DNA of 64,000 nucleotides, taken from NCBI GenBank assembly GCA_000437215.1, contig FR898652.1:8816-72815 (forward strand), written 5' to 3'. Of the stretch, positions 18,327 to 28,148 are shown piece after piece. Positions within the stretch are counted from its first letter, which is position 1, and each line of letters begins with the position of its first letter. A program made the translations under genes and the position numbers. Source of the DNA: Clostridium sp. CAG:440 (lineage in GTDB: Bacteria; Bacillota; Clostridia; TANB77; CAG-508). The notes below the pieces were generated by a model. The model worked only from the letters and a program-made list of their open reading frames with translations, was not told the DNA's origin and did no database searches.

Positions 18327-18841
18327 TTATAACAGTTACACTTACTATCATTCCAACAAAGTCTGCAATTAATGCAGCAGCTAATACAAATCTTGTTTTT
18401 TTAATTCTAACAGAGCTTGAATAAACCGCAATTGTATATAAGGTTGTTTCTGTTGATCCCATAATTGTTGATGCAATAAGTCCTATACTGCTATCTACTC
18501 CATAATTTTTCATTATATCTGTTGCAACTGCAATTGATGCACTTCCAGATATAGGCCTTAAAAGTGCAAGCGGCATTATTTCACTTGGGAAATTTATTAA
18601 ATTTAGAATTGGACTTAATAAATTTACAATTGCATCTATTATACCTGAACTTCTTAATGTTCCTATTGCAACAAATAACCCTATAAGTGTTGGAAATATA
18701 CCGTAAAACTATTTCTAGTCCTTCCTTTGCCCCATCTAAAAAAGTATCAAATACTTTTTTTCTTTCAATCAATCCATATAAAACTATTATTAAAATTATA
18801 AATGGCATTGCTATATTTGATATAAAAGTAATAAATTGCAA
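18292..18841 (-). CDS. spmB: Spore maturation protein B, read through a CGG +1 frameshift
   Basis: One 182-residue membrane protein split between two frames. The first frame gives the N-terminal helix and an amphipathic segment ending GLEIVL; the second, after skipping the C of CGG (18701-18703), continues GIFPTLIGLFVAIGT, then the SpmB core LLRPISGSASIAVATDIMKN and STETTLYTIAVYSSSVRIKKT. SpmA and SpmB affect spore core dehydration. The start is TTG at 18841, right after spmA. The extreme C-terminus (IAIGSGFFWQ) is encoded by the palindromic element, so the native tail was probably replaced or extended by insertion. Confidence 0.9.
18701..18703 (-). other. CGG +1 frameshift site in spmB
   Basis: In-frame codon 47. 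Zero frame: TTA CGG TAT ATT. Shifted frame: TTA (C) GGT ATA TTT CCA. Confidence 0.88.
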
Positions 18842-18843
18842 TT

Positions 18844-19431
18844 TTATTTTTTCCTTTCAGTTAATTTTATAAATAATTTTGTTGCTGTAATTCCTGCAAT
18901 TGCAGCACAAATTGTTGCAATCCATACAGGAAATACTATACTTGTTGGGTTTTTTGAATTCATAGAGCTTCTAATTGCTATAACAGTTGTAGGAATTATT
19001 TGTAATGATGCTGTATTTAACACAATAAATGTAATCATTGAATTTGTTAATGTATCTTTTTTAGGATTTTTCTTTTGCATTGATTTCATTGCTTTTAGCC
19101 CTAAAGGAGTTGCAGCATTTCCAAGACCTAATATATTTGCAATTACATTTAATGATATTTCTTTTTGAATTTCTTTTTCTTGTTTTAATTCTGGAAACAA
19201 AAAATTCATTGCAGGTTTTAATAAATTTGTTAATCTATCAATTATGCTTGTTTTATTAGCAATTTGCATTATTCCATTCCATAAACAAATAGTTCCAAGA
19301 AGGCTTATACATAAATTTACAGATTCTGATGTGCTAGAAAATATTGATTCATTTAATTTATCTACATTTCCAGAAAAAATAGCATATGCAAATGATATTA
19401 TTATAAAAATTGGCCACAATATATTTAACAA
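18844..19431 (-). CDS. spmA: Spore maturation protein A
   Basis: 195 residues, several membrane helices. Recognisable SpmA/nucleoside-recognition features: WNGIMQIANKTSII, GLGNAATPLGLKAMKSMQ and TNSMITFIVLNTASLQIIPTTVIAIR. Start is TTG at 19431 with AGGTGAT seven bases upstream. It is followed by spmB with 2 bases between the stop and the TTG start. Confidence 0.93.
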   Translation of the reverse strand: MLNILWPIFIIISFAYAIFSGNVDKLNESIFSSTSESVNLCISLLGTICLWNGIMQIANKTSIIDRLTNLLKPAMNFLFPELKQEKEIQKEISLNVIANILGLGNAATPLGLKAMKSMQKKNPKKDTLTNSMITFIVLNTASLQIIPTTVIAIRSSMNSKNPTSIVFPVWIATICAAIAGITATKLFIKLTERKK

Positions 19432-19663
19432 TGTTTATCACCTAACTAATATTATTCTTTTCTTGTATTTTTAGAACATTTTAGTGTAGTTTCAATTACA
19501 TTTATTTTGTTTAATTATAATAATTTCTTAGATTTTTTAAACTGATAAGTCAAATTTAAAAATTAATTTCTAATTAAACAGTATATATTTATTGATTATG
19601 CATAAAATAATATAAAAATACGACAAAAAACTTCAAAAAATTTCCAATATATTACAAATTTAA

Positions 19664-19692
19664 TTGACCTATTAGTTTATTTATGATATATT
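19664..19692 (+). promoter_or_regulatory. Sigma-A promoter of the abrB-like gene
   Basis: TTGACC (19664-19669), 17-base spacer, TATATT (19687-19692). The 309-base spmA-abrB intergenic region otherwise holds no gene; a weaker Spo0A-like string (ACGACAAAA, 19620-19628) lies about 40 bases upstream of the -35 element. Confidence 0.6.
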
Positions 19693-19740
19693 AATAAAGA
19701 AAAAAGGATTGTTAAATTATACTGTTCAAGGAGGAAAAAA

Positions 19741-20001
19741 ATGAAAGCAACTGGAATTGTTAGAAGAGTAGATGAATTAGGAAGAGTAGTTATTCCTATC
19801 GAAATAAGAAACAAATTTGGCATAGCTGAAAAAGACCCAATTGAAATTTACGTAGAAGGAACTTCTATTGTTCTAAAAAAATTTGAACCAAATTGTATTT
19901 TTTGTGGTAGTACAAAAAATCTAATTAGCTATAAAGATAAATTAATTTGTGATAAATGTTCTAACAAAATTTTTGATTTATCAAAAACAGAAGAAAAATA
20001 A
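19741..20001 (+). CDS. AbrB/SpoVT-family transition-state regulator with zinc-ribbon tail
   Basis: 86 residues. The N-terminal swapped-hairpin DNA-binding domain (ATGIVRRVDELGRVVIPIEIR) is followed by a CxxC...CxxC tail (CIFCGSTKNL, then LICDKCSNKI), a probable zinc finger. AbrB-type proteins repress post-exponential genes. It has AAGGAGG eight bases upstream and lies divergent from spmAB and beside rsmI, the same neighbourhood as abrB in Bacillus. The zinc tail is common in clostridial homologues. Confidence 0.9.
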   Translation: MKATGIVRRVDELGRVVIPIEIRNKFGIAEKDPIEIYVEGTSIVLKKFEPNCIFCGSTKNLISYKDKLICDKCSNKIFDLSKTEEK

Positions 20002-20024
20002 TTTTATATAATAAATTAATAAAT

Positions 20025-20087
20025 AGAGCATATAGTATATTAAATTAATCTAAAATTTAATATATTAATATGCTCTTTGCATTTTTT
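20025..20087 (+). terminator. Terminator of the abrB-like gene
   Basis: A long AT-rich stem, with outer pairs AGAGCA (20025-20030) and TGCTCT (20071-20076), followed by TTGCATTTTTTT. Confidence 0.7.
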
Positions 20088-20126
20088 TAATGTAAAAATA
20101 TCAGTTAAATATTAAAAATTTATATT

Positions 20127-20945
20127 TTACAAAAACTTCATATAAATTTCATTTTTATTAACATTTCTATCTTTAGCAATTTTTTTAATAATTTCTTTTT
20201 TATCAAATCCTTGATTTTCATAAAATTTATAATGTTCTTCTAAACTCAATTCATTAACATCATTTTCTTGAATTTCATTTTTTGCACCTTCAATTATTAT
20301 CACAATTTCACCTTTAATATCTTGTGCAAGTTCAATTAATTTATCTATATCTTCCCTAATAAATTCCTCATGAATTTTTGTTAATTCTCTTGCAAGTACC
20401 ACCTTTCTTTCCCCTAAAATATCTTTTAAATCCTGAAGAGTTGATTTCAATTTGTGTGGAGCCTCATATATAATAATTGTTTTTGTACATTTTTCTATTT
20501 CAAATAATTTTTGTTTTCTTGTTTTTTTATTAAGAGGAAGGAAACCTAAAAAATTAAATTCTTTTGTACTAATTCCTGAAACTATTAAAGCATTTATCAT
20601 AGCACATGCTCCCGGTATTGGAATTACCTTTATATTATTTTCTATACAAGTTTTAATTACCACCTCTCCAGGATCACATATTCCTGGTGTTCCTGCATCA
20701 GATACAATTGCTATATTTTGACCTTCTAATAATTTTTCTATAATAATATCTTGCCTGTTTTCCTCGTTATGTCTATGGTAACTAATTAAAGGTTTTGATA
20801 TTTCCAAATGATTTAGTAATTTTAATGTATGTCTTGTATCTTCTGCAGCTATCAAATCTACATTTTTTAACACATTAATTGCTCTTAATGTTATATCTTC
20901 TAAATTTCCTATTGGAGTTGCAACAACATATAAAATCCCTTTCAT
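20127..20945 (-). CDS. rsmI: 16S rRNA 2'-O-methyltransferase (C1402)
   Basis: 272 residues. Tetrapyrrole-methylase fold motifs: GILYVVATPIGNLEDITLRA, AAEDTRHTLKLL, VSDAGTPGICDPGEV and IPIPGACAMINAL. It modifies C1402 of 16S rRNA. The trmN6-like gene lies 14 bases upstream on the same strand, the usual yabB-rsmI arrangement. Confidence 0.96.
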   Translation of the reverse strand: MKGILYVVATPIGNLEDITLRAINVLKNVDLIAAEDTRHTLKLLNHLEISKPLISYHRHNEENRQDIIIEKLLEGQNIAIVSDAGTPGICDPGEVVIKTCIENNIKVIPIPGACAMINALIVSGISTKEFNFLGFLPLNKKTRKQKLFEIEKCTKTIIIYEAPHKLKSTLQDLKDILGERKVVLARELTKIHEEFIREDIDKLIELAQDIKGEIVIIIEGAKNEIQENDVNELSLEEHYKFYENQGFDKKEIIKKIAKDRNVNKNEIYMKFL

Positions 20946-20959
20946 ACTTATTTTCCTTT

Positions 20960-21700
20960 CTATTTTTGTTTATTATAAATTTTTAGTATTTCATCAGTAT
21001 ATTCATTATTTTCGTTATACACAAATAAATTTTTTTCTATCTTTAAAAATTTATTTGCATTTTTTACCCCTTTTATTAAAACAATATTGGGTTCTTTATT
21101 TACATTTGGACATACAAACCTAATTTGTTTTGGCTCTAACTTATATTTTCTTAAATTTTCTATTATATCTACTAATCTTTCAGGCCTATGAACCATATAT
21201 AGTTCTCCTTTATCTTTTAGTAGATTACTTGAAACTCTAATAAAATCTTCTAAATTTGCTGTTAATTCATGCCTAGAAATAAGCTTTTTTTCACTTTCAT
21301 TTTTTAAACCTGTATTATTTTCTTTATATGGTGGATTTGTAACAATTACATCAAAACTACTTTTTTTATATATTTTTTCTAAATTTAAGATATTTTCGTT
21401 AATTATTTCACATCTATTTTCTAACTTATTTAGTACAATACTCCTTTTAGCCATATCATACACATCTTTTTGAATTTCTACCCCAATAATTTTTTCTAAA
21501 TTAGTTTTTCCTGCAAGAAGAATTGGTAAAATCCCTGTTCCAGTCCCTAAGTCTAAAACCTTAGACTTATTTTTTATATTTTTTGCAAAATCGGATAATA
21601 ATACTGCATCCATGCCAAAACAAAATCCTTCTGAATTTTGAATTATTTTAAATCCTTTAAATTCTAAATCATCTATTCTTTCATTCTCTTTTAATTCCAT
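20960..21700 (-). CDS. TrmN6/YabB-like tRNA adenine-N6 methyltransferase
   Basis: 246 residues, class I SAM methyltransferase: VLDLGTGTGILPILLAGK (SAM loop) and the catalytic VTNPPYKEN motif. Close to TrmN6/YabB, which methylates A37 of tRNA-Val in some bacteria. It is followed by rsmI. Substrate is inferred from family. Confidence 0.88.
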   Translation of the reverse strand: MELKENERIDDLEFKGFKIIQNSEGFCFGMDAVLLSDFAKNIKNKSKVLDLGTGTGILPILLAGKTNLEKIIGVEIQKDVYDMAKRSIVLNKLENRCEIINENILNLEKIYKKSSFDVIVTNPPYKENNTGLKNESEKKLISRHELTANLEDFIRVSSNLLKDKGELYMVHRPERLVDIIENLRKYKLEPKQIRFVCPNVNKEPNIVLIKGVKNANKFLKIEKNLFVYNENNEYTDEILKIYNKQK

Positions 21701-21793
21701 TTAATTCTCCTGTATCATATTTAATATACTTTACATATTATATAATATATTTTAAAGTTTTGCAAAATTTTTATTTAATTGGAGGGATTTGTT

Positions 21794-21991
21794 ATGCCAA
21801 ACATTTATAAAGCTAATTTTTTTGAAGATGAAAATAGAGGCGAAAAGAAAAATCCGCCTCCAAAAAAGAAAAAACCTAATTTTAAAACTATGAAAAAGAA
21901 TACTGTTAAATCATTAAATGATGTAGAGTATTTTTTAAATAATTTTGGTAATTTCGTTAAATATGTTAAACTATACAAACTTTTAAAATAA
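21794..21991 (+). CDS. Small basic protein of unknown function
   Basis: 65 residues. The chosen ATG at 21794 has GGAGGG at 8 bases; an earlier in-frame start at 21779 would precede it. The protein is Lys-rich (KKNPPPKKKKPNFK) with a hydrophobic/aromatic C-terminus (YFLNNFGNFVKYVKLYKLL). Not recognised. Confidence 0.6.
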   Translation: MPNIYKANFFEDENRGEKKNPPPKKKKPNFKTMKKNTVKSLNDVEYFLNNFGNFVKYVKLYKLLK

Positions 21992-21995
21992 AACT

Positions 21996-22538
21996 TTATT
22001 TTTCCCTTGTATATACTTCATTAAAGTTTTCATTTTCATTTCCCTCTATTAAAATTTTTATTTTATTGACTTCTGTAAGTTCTGTTAATGTATTTACAAT
22101 TGATTTTACCATATTATTTTTTCCATTTTCCTTTTCCATATCATAATTTAAAAAATCTTTTGAAAAATCAATTACTAAACAATCATTCTCCATATATGTC
22201 TTTAGCACCTTTGTTCCTTCTGGAATTACCCTTTCTAATTTATCATTTTTTGGACCCTGAATTAACATTTCTAATAACTTTTCATATGGTGTATTAATTA
22301 TTTCTTTTATATCAATAAGTCTTGCCTCTGGTTTTATTTCTTGTTTTTCCTTGTCTGGAAAATATAAACTTACTATAGTTTGTCTTGCCTGACTTTCCCC
22401 TATTTCCTCTTGCGGAATATATTCTTGTACTAAAGTTTCTTCCTTGTTTTTCTTAATATTTTTAATTATAAAATAGCCAGATATTGCAATAATAATTAGC
22501 AAAATACTAAAAAATATTATTATCTTTTTCCTGTTCAT
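21996..22538 (-). CDS. GerM-domain lipoprotein-like or membrane-anchored protein
   Basis: 180 residues. A single N-terminal membrane helix (about residues 7-24) is followed by a GerMN domain: VSLYFPDKEKQ, YEKLLEMLIQGPKND and IPEGTKVLKTYMENDCLVIDFS. GerMN domains occur in sporulation and germination proteins such as GerM. Role inferred from domain only. Confidence 0.85.
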   Translation of the reverse strand: MNRKKIIIFFSILLIIIAISGYFIIKNIKKNKEETLVQEYIPQEEIGESQARQTIVSLYFPDKEKQEIKPEARLIDIKEIINTPYEKLLEMLIQGPKNDKLERVIPEGTKVLKTYMENDCLVIDFSKDFLNYDMEKENGKNNMVKSIVNTLTELTEVNKIKILIEGNENENFNEVYTREK

Positions 22539-22658
22539 TTTTTACCTCCTATAAATTTTATTTATTTAATTTATATTGCTTGTTTGTCCATATTAGAACT
22601 AAAACAAAAAGTTTATAAAAAACTTTATAAATCCATACTATCTCCCATTTATTTCCAT

Positions 22659-22687
22659 TTGACAAAAATCGCATTTCCGTATACAAT
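22659..22687 (+). promoter_or_regulatory. Sigma-A promoter of the activase-fusion gene
   Basis: TTGACA (22659-22664), 17-base spacer, TACAAT (22682-22687), about 35 bases before the start codon. Confidence 0.7.
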
Positions 22688-22722
22688 TAGGGTGAGTTTT
22701 TAGGAAAAGAGGAGACCAATTT

Positions 22723-25700
22723 ATGAATATTTTACATGTTGGATTAGATGTTGGATCAACAACAGTCAAAATCATAGTAATGAACGAAGAAAAAGAAGTA
22801 ATATATAGCAATTACCAAAGACATTTTTCTGATACCAAAAATACAGTGTGTATGGTTTTAGAAAATTTATTAAAAATGTATCCTGATTGTAAATTTACAT
22901 TAGCCCTAACAGGGTCTGGAGCCATGTCAGCCGCAAAATTTTTAAATGTAAAATTTATACAAGAAGTAGTATCTTGTAAAAGAGCAGTAGAAAAATATAT
23001 TCCATCAACAGATGTTGTAATTGAACTTGGTGGTGAAGATGCAAAAATAATATATTTTGATAAATCAATAGAACAACGTATGAACGGTACATGTGCAGGT
23101 GGTACTGGTGCATTTTTGGACCAAATGGCATCACTACTTCACACAGACACAGCAGGCTTAAATGAGCTTGCAAAAACCTATACAACATTATATCCAATTG
23201 CATCTCGTTGTGGAGTTTTTGCCAAAACTGATGTACAACCATTAATAAATGAAGGTGCGGCAAAAGAAGACATTGCAGCCTCTATATTTCAAGCAGTTGT
23301 AAATCAAACAATAAGCGGTCTTGCATGTGGAAGACCAATTAGAGGAAATGTTGCATTTTTAGGAGGTCCTTTAAACTACTTATCTGAATTAAGAAAAAGA
23401 TTTATAGAAACATTAAATTTAAAACCAGAAGAAATTATTGTTCCAGAAGAAGCACACCTTTTAGTTGCAAAAGGTGCAGCACTAGATTCTTTAGACACAA
23501 ATTTAATAACTGCAAAAGAATTAGAACAAAAAATAGAAAATTTAAAAATTTCCAAAGACAATACAACAAAACCTTTAGCTCCATTATTTAAAGATGACAA
23601 TGAATATGAAGAATTTAAAAAAAGACATAGTGTAGCAAAAGTACCAAGAGCCAAATTAAAAGACTTAAAAGGAGATTGTTTCCTTGGAATAGATGCAGGA
23701 TCAACAACTACAAAACTTGTATTAATTGATAATGAAGGAAAATTATTATATTCTTTATATGGAAATAATGAAGGTAACCCTTTAAAAAGTGTAATTTCAA
23801 TGCTTAAAAAAATGTATGTAGAAATTCCAAATACCGCAACACTTAGGTATAGTGGTGTTACAGGATATGGAGAGAAATTAATACAAACAGCTTTAAATGT
23901 TGATTTAAACGAAATAGAAACAATTGCCCATTATACAGCAGCAAAACAATTTGAACCAGATGTTACAGCTATAATTGATATTGGTGGACAGGACATGAAA
24001 TACATAAAAATGAAGAATGGAAGTATTGACAACATACTTTTAAATGAAGCATGTTCATCAGGATGTGGATCATTTATTGAAACATTTGCCAAAAGTTTAA
24101 ATTTAGAAATTTCTGAATTTGTTAAAGAAGCAATAAATGCTAAACGTCCTGTAGATTTAGGGTCAAGATGCACTGTATTTATGAACTCAAAAATAAAACA
24201 AGCACAAAAAGAAGGTTATACAGTTGGGGACATTTCAAGTGGACTTTCTTACTCTGTAATAAAAAATGCAATACAAAAAGTTATGAAAGTTAGAAATACA
24301 GAAACACTTGGAAACCACATAGTTGTACAAGGTGGTACATTTTATAATGATGCCGTACTTCGTGCATTTGAAAAAATTGTTGGTAAAAATGTTGTAAGAC
24401 CAGACATTTCAGGTCTAATGGGTGCATATGGAATGGCTTTACTTTCAAAAGAGCAATATGAAGCAAACTTAGACATGGAATATAAATCAACAATATTAAA
24501 ACCTTTTGAGCTAGACTGCTTACAAATAAAAGTAACACACGCACGTTGTAACAATTGCGAAAACCATTGTAAACTTACAATAAACAAATTTAGCAATGGG
24601 CAAATACACGTATCTGGTAACCGTTGTGAAAAAGGTGCAGGTATAGTTAATAAATCAAAAAAATTACCAAATTTAGTACAATATAAATATGAAAGAATAT
24701 TCGATTATAAACCATTAGAAGAACAATATGCAACAAGAGGTACAATAGGAATCCCTAGAGTTTTAAATATGTATGAAGATTACCCATTCTGGTTTACATT
24801 TTTAACAAACCTTGGATTTAGAGTTGTACTATCTGAAAAAAGTACAAGAAAAACATACGAAAAAGGTATGGAATCTATGCCATCTGAGTCAGTTTGTTAT
24901 CCAGCAAAATTATCACATGGTCATATAGAAAGTTTATTAGAACAAGGAATAAAAACAATATTCTACCCATGTATGCCATACTCTAGAAAAGAATATGAAA
25001 AAGCTGACAATCATTACAATTGCCCAATAGTAATATCTTACTCAGAAGTTTTAAAAAATAATGTTGAAGGATTAAAAGCAAAAGACATTAAATTTATAAA
25101 TCCATTTTTACCTTTTGACACAAAAAATCTAGTTAAAAAAGTTATGGAATTAGATGAATTTAAAGAATATAATTTTACAAAAGCAGAACTTATAGAAGCT
25201 GCCACAAAAGCAGAAGAAGAATATCAAAAATGTAAAAATGACATAAGACAAAAAGGAATTGAAACTGTACGTTATATAGAAGAAAACAATTTAAAAGGAA
25301 TTGTTTTAGCAGGAAGACCTTATCATGTTGACCCTGAAATTAACCATGGAATAGACACATTAATTACATCTTTAGGCTTATGTGTACTTACAGAAGACAG
25401 TATATCAAATCAAACAGAAGCCAAAAGACCACTAAGAGTTGTTGATCAATGGGTATTTCATGCAAGATTATATGCAGCTGCTGACTTTGTTGGAAAACAC
25501 GACTGCTTAGAATTAGTTCAATTAAATTCATTTGGATGTGGTGTTGATGCAGTTACAACAGACCAAGTTGAAGAAATACTTTCAAGCTACGGAAAAATGT
25601 ATACATTAATAAAAATAGATGAAGTAAATAATTTAGGAGCAGTTAGAATTCGTATACGTTCTTTACTTGCCAGTATGAACAAACGTATAAAAGAAAAACA

Positions 25701-27060
25701 AAATGAGCAATTAAACGGTGATTATGGAATTAAGAAAAAAATATTTACAAAAGATATGAAAAAAGATTACACAATATTAATTCCACAAATGGCTCCAATT
25801 CATTTTGAATTATTAGAAACAGCAGTTCAATCTTCTGGTTACAAAGTAGAACTTTTAAGGGAATGTACACAAAATACAGTAGAGACAGGATTAAAATATG
25901 TAAATAATGATGCTTGTTATCCATCAATATTAGTAACAGGACAAATGATAGAAGCACTTCAATCTGGCAAATATGACTTAAATAAAACAGCATTAATAAT
26001 GTCACAAACAGGTGGAGGCTGTAGAGCAACAAACTATATTGGATTTATTAGAAAAGCTCTTAAAGATGCCGGCTTTGGACAAATCCCAGTAATTTCATTC
26101 AATGTTGTTGGAATGGAAAGAATGCCTGGATTTAAAATTACAATACCATTATTAGAAAGACTTTTAAAAACTATTATATATGGTGATTTACTACAAAAAA
26201 TGTTAACAAAAAATAGAGCCTATGAAATAAACAAAGGAGAAACACAAGCATTATATGAAAAATGGATGGAAAAATGCAAACAACTACTAAAAAAATCATC
26301 AAATAAACAATTTAAACAAAGCATTTATGACATGGTAGACGATTTTGAAAAAATAGAATTAGACACATCGCAATTAAAACCAAGAGTTGGAATTGTTGGA
26401 GAAGTCCTTATAAAATATCATCCATTTGGTAATAACTATGTAGCCAATTTACTTGAAAAAGAAGGCGCAGAAGTTATACTTCCAGATTTTATGGGATTTG
26501 TTAAATTCATGGCAACACACAAAATCACATTTAATGAATTATTAAATGTTAATAAAACATCTGCAAAGATTAGTAAAATTGCAATTAAATTGATAGACGT
26601 ATTAGAAAAAGATGTAGTTGCAGCTCTTGGAAAATCAAATAAAAACTACTTAATGCCTTGCGATATATGGCACTTAGAAAAACAAGTTAAAGATGTTTTA
26701 TCTATAGGAAACCAAACAGGCGAAGGTTGGTTCTTAACAGCAGAAATGATAGAATATATTGAAAATGATATACCAAACATTGTATGTGTTCAGCCATTTG
26801 CATGTCTTCCAAACCATGTTGTTGGTAAAGGAGTAATAAAAACAATTAGAGAAAAATATCCTGACGCAAATATTTCTCCTGTCGATTATGATCCTGGTGC
26901 AAGTGAAGCAAATCAAGCAAATAGAATTAAGCTTTTAATGACAGTTGCAAAAGACAACTTAAAAACAAAATTAAATGAAGAAAAAGCACTAGAAAAAGAA
27001 AATACAAATATTGAAGAAAAAAGCACAACAAAAAATGAAAAAGAAAAAACAAATGCTTAA
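22723..27060 (+). CDS. Giant 2-hydroxyacyl-CoA dehydratase activase-like fusion protein
   Basis: 1445 residues. Two tandem BadF/BcrA-type ATPase activase domains (first from GLDVGSTTVKIIVM with NGTCAGGTGAFLDQM; second from about residue 323, FLGIDAGSTTTKLVLID with CSSGCGSFIETFA) are followed by a DUF2229 region (about 670-900, with YPFWFTFLTNLGFRVVLS and SESVCYPAKLSHGH) and a C-terminal dehydratase-like region with Cys/Gly motifs (SQTGGGCRATNYIGFI). Such proteins are widespread in anaerobes; the activases use ATP to inject electrons through a 4Fe-4S cluster, but the substrate of this fused form is not known. The C-terminal about 25 residues are low-complexity Lys/Glu. It is monocistronic with its own promoter and terminator. 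Confidence 0.88.
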   Translation: MNILHVGLDVGSTTVKIIVMNEEKEVIYSNYQRHFSDTKNTVCMVLENLLKMYPDCKFTLALTGSGAMSAAKFLNVKFIQEVVSCKRAVEKYIPSTDVVIELGGEDAKIIYFDKSIEQRMNGTCAGGTGAFLDQMASLLHTDTAGLNELAKTYTTLYPIASRCGVFAKTDVQPLINEGAAKEDIAASIFQAVVNQTISGLACGRPIRGNVAFLGGPLNYLSELRKRFIETLNLKPEEIIVPEEAHLLVAKGAALDSLDTNLITAKELEQKIENLKISKDNTTKPLAPLFKDDNEYEEFKKRHSVAKVPRAKLKDLKGDCFLGIDAGSTTTKLVLIDNEGKLLYSLYGNNEGNPLKSVISMLKKMYVEIPNTATLRYSGVTGYGEKLIQTALNVDLNEIETIAHYTAAKQFEPDVTAIIDIGGQDMKYIKMKNGSIDNILLNEACSSGCGSFIETFAKSLNLEISEFVKEAINAKRPVDLGSRCTVFMNSKIKQAQKEGYTVGDISSGLSYSVIKNAIQKVMKVRNTETLGNHIVVQGGTFYNDAVLRAFEKIVGKNVVRPDISGLMGAYGMALLSKEQYEANLDMEYKSTILKPFELDCLQIKVTHARCNNCENHCKLTINKFSNGQIHVSGNRCEKGAGIVNKSKKLPNLVQYKYERIFDYKPLEEQYATRGTIGIPRVLNMYEDYPFWFTFLTNLGFRVVLSEKSTRKTYEKGMESMPSESVCYPAKLSHGHIESLLEQGIKTIFYPCMPYSRKEYEKADNHYNCPIVISYSEVLKNNVEGLKAKDIKFINPFLPFDTKNLVKKVMELDEFKEYNFTKAELIEAATKAEEEYQKCKNDIRQKGIETVRYIEENNLKGIVLAGRPYHVDPEINHGIDTLITSLGLCVLTEDSISNQTEAKRPLRVVDQWVFHARLYAAADFVGKHDCLELVQLNSFGCGVDAVTTDQVEEILSSYGKMYTLIKIDEVNNLGAVRIRIRSLLASMNKRIKEKQNEQLNGDYGIKKKIFTKDMKKDYTILIPQMAPIHFELLETAVQSSGYKVELLRECTQNTVETGLKYVNNDACYPSILVTGQMIEALQSGKYDLNKTALIMSQTGGGCRATNYIGFIRKALKDAGFGQIPVISFNVVGMERMPGFKITIPLLERLLKTIIYGDLLQKMLTKNRAYEINKGETQALYEKWMEKCKQLLKKSSNKQFKQSIYDMVDDFEKIELDTSQLKPRVGIVGEVLIKYHPFGNNYVANLLEKEGAEVILPDFMGFVKFMATHKITFNELLNVNKTSAKISKIAIKLIDVLEKDVVAALGKSNKNYLMPCDIWHLEKQVKDVLSIGNQTGEGWFLTAEMIEYIENDIPNIVCVQPFACLPNHVVGKGVIKTIREKYPDANISPVDYDPGASEANQANRIKLLMTVAKDNLKTKLNEEKALEKENTNIEEKSTTKNEKEKTNA

Positions 27061-27078
27061 AAATAAAAAATTTATAAA

Positions 27079-27124
27079 AAATAGAGTAAGGATTTAAATA
27101 AAAATCTAAATCCTTACTCTATTT
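27079..27124. terminator. Bidirectional terminator overlapping the shifted end of the patatin gene
   Basis: An 18-bp stem (AAATAGAGTAAGGATTTA at 27079-27096 with its complement at 27107-27124) and a 10-base loop, with A- and T-rich flanks. It serves both convergent genes. The frameshifted patatin frame ends inside it (27106-27108). Confidence 0.85.
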
Positions 27125-27958
27125 ATAATTTTTTTAGTAGTATTATAGCCTAATTCATACAAATCATCAATTTTACTCATATCTAACAAACCGAACCTTT
27201 TTACTCTTTATTTTAATAGTATAATCAGAACCCTCCATTTCATAATTTCCAAGTTCTCTACATAACAATCCAATAGAAGTACTAGCAACTTCTATAATAT
27301 TTTTAGAGCAGTCCTCATCTATATCATCATCAAAAGTAATATTTAATACTTTATCAGCTCCTAAAAACTTTAACTCTTTCCAAGCAACATTTTCACGAAT
27401 TCCACCATCAATTAGTTTAGTACCATTAAAATCACATGGAGAAAAAACAATAGGAAAGCTACAACTAGCTCTTACTGCTCTTCCAATATTTACATCATTA
27501 ATAAAAATAATATTATCTGAAAATTCTTTTCTTATTTGTTTTGAGCAAAAGCAAATAACATCACCACTACACATATTAACACTTGGAACAACTAAAGGCA
27601 TAGTAATTTGAGAAATATTACTTATTTTCTTTTTCAGACATTCTTTATTAATTAATTTTTCTAACTTTTTTCCACAATTTAGTCCGTCTATGTGGATTTT
27701 TCCAGTAAATATTAAGCCAAAAATCAATTTAATAATATTTAAAAAATCTACATATTTTATTTTTTTACAGTATTTTTTAAAAATACAATAAATTTCATCT
27801 GTAGTAAAACCAGAAGCATATAAACTTGCAACAATACTTCCAGAAGATGTTCCTGCAATATAGTCAAATTTAAAACCAGCTTCCTCCAAAGCTTTTATTG
27901 CCCCAATATGTGCAGCACCTTTAACTCCTCCACCAGCTAACGCTAAACCTAATTTCAT
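27106..27958 (-). CDS. Patatin-like phospholipase, completed by a CGG +1 frameshift
   Basis: The catalytic part is in the first frame: oxyanion loop LALAGGGVKGAAHIGA, nucleophile GTSSGS and the DGGIREN Asp motif, a Ser-Asp dyad esterase. In the zero frame it stops at 261 residues soon after CGG. Skipping the C of CGG (27191-27193) continues GLLDMSKIDDLYELGY and stops at 27106-27108, giving about 283 residues; the I-D-D-L-Y-E-L-G-Y pattern is the helix that typically closes bacterial patatins. It stands alone on the minus strand with ATG at 27958. Lipid substrate unknown. Confidence 0.87.
27191..27193 (-). other. CGG +1 frameshift site in the patatin gene
   Basis: In-frame codon 256. Zero frame: GTT CGG TTT GTT AGA TAT GAG TAA. 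Shifted frame: GTT (C) GGT TTG TTA GAT ATG. Confidence 0.85.
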
Positions 27959-28148
27959 AACTTTTACTCTCTTTCTTTTTTAAATTATATTCAACTTTTT
28001 ATTTTATATGATAAAAAAGCTTTGTATAATGGTCATTTTCTATTTATAACTACATCCATAAAATAATCAAAAAAACTTTAAATAAAATTATATTTATGTT
28101 ATACTATATATAGAATTTTATTTCTATTAGGAAGGATACAAATTAACT

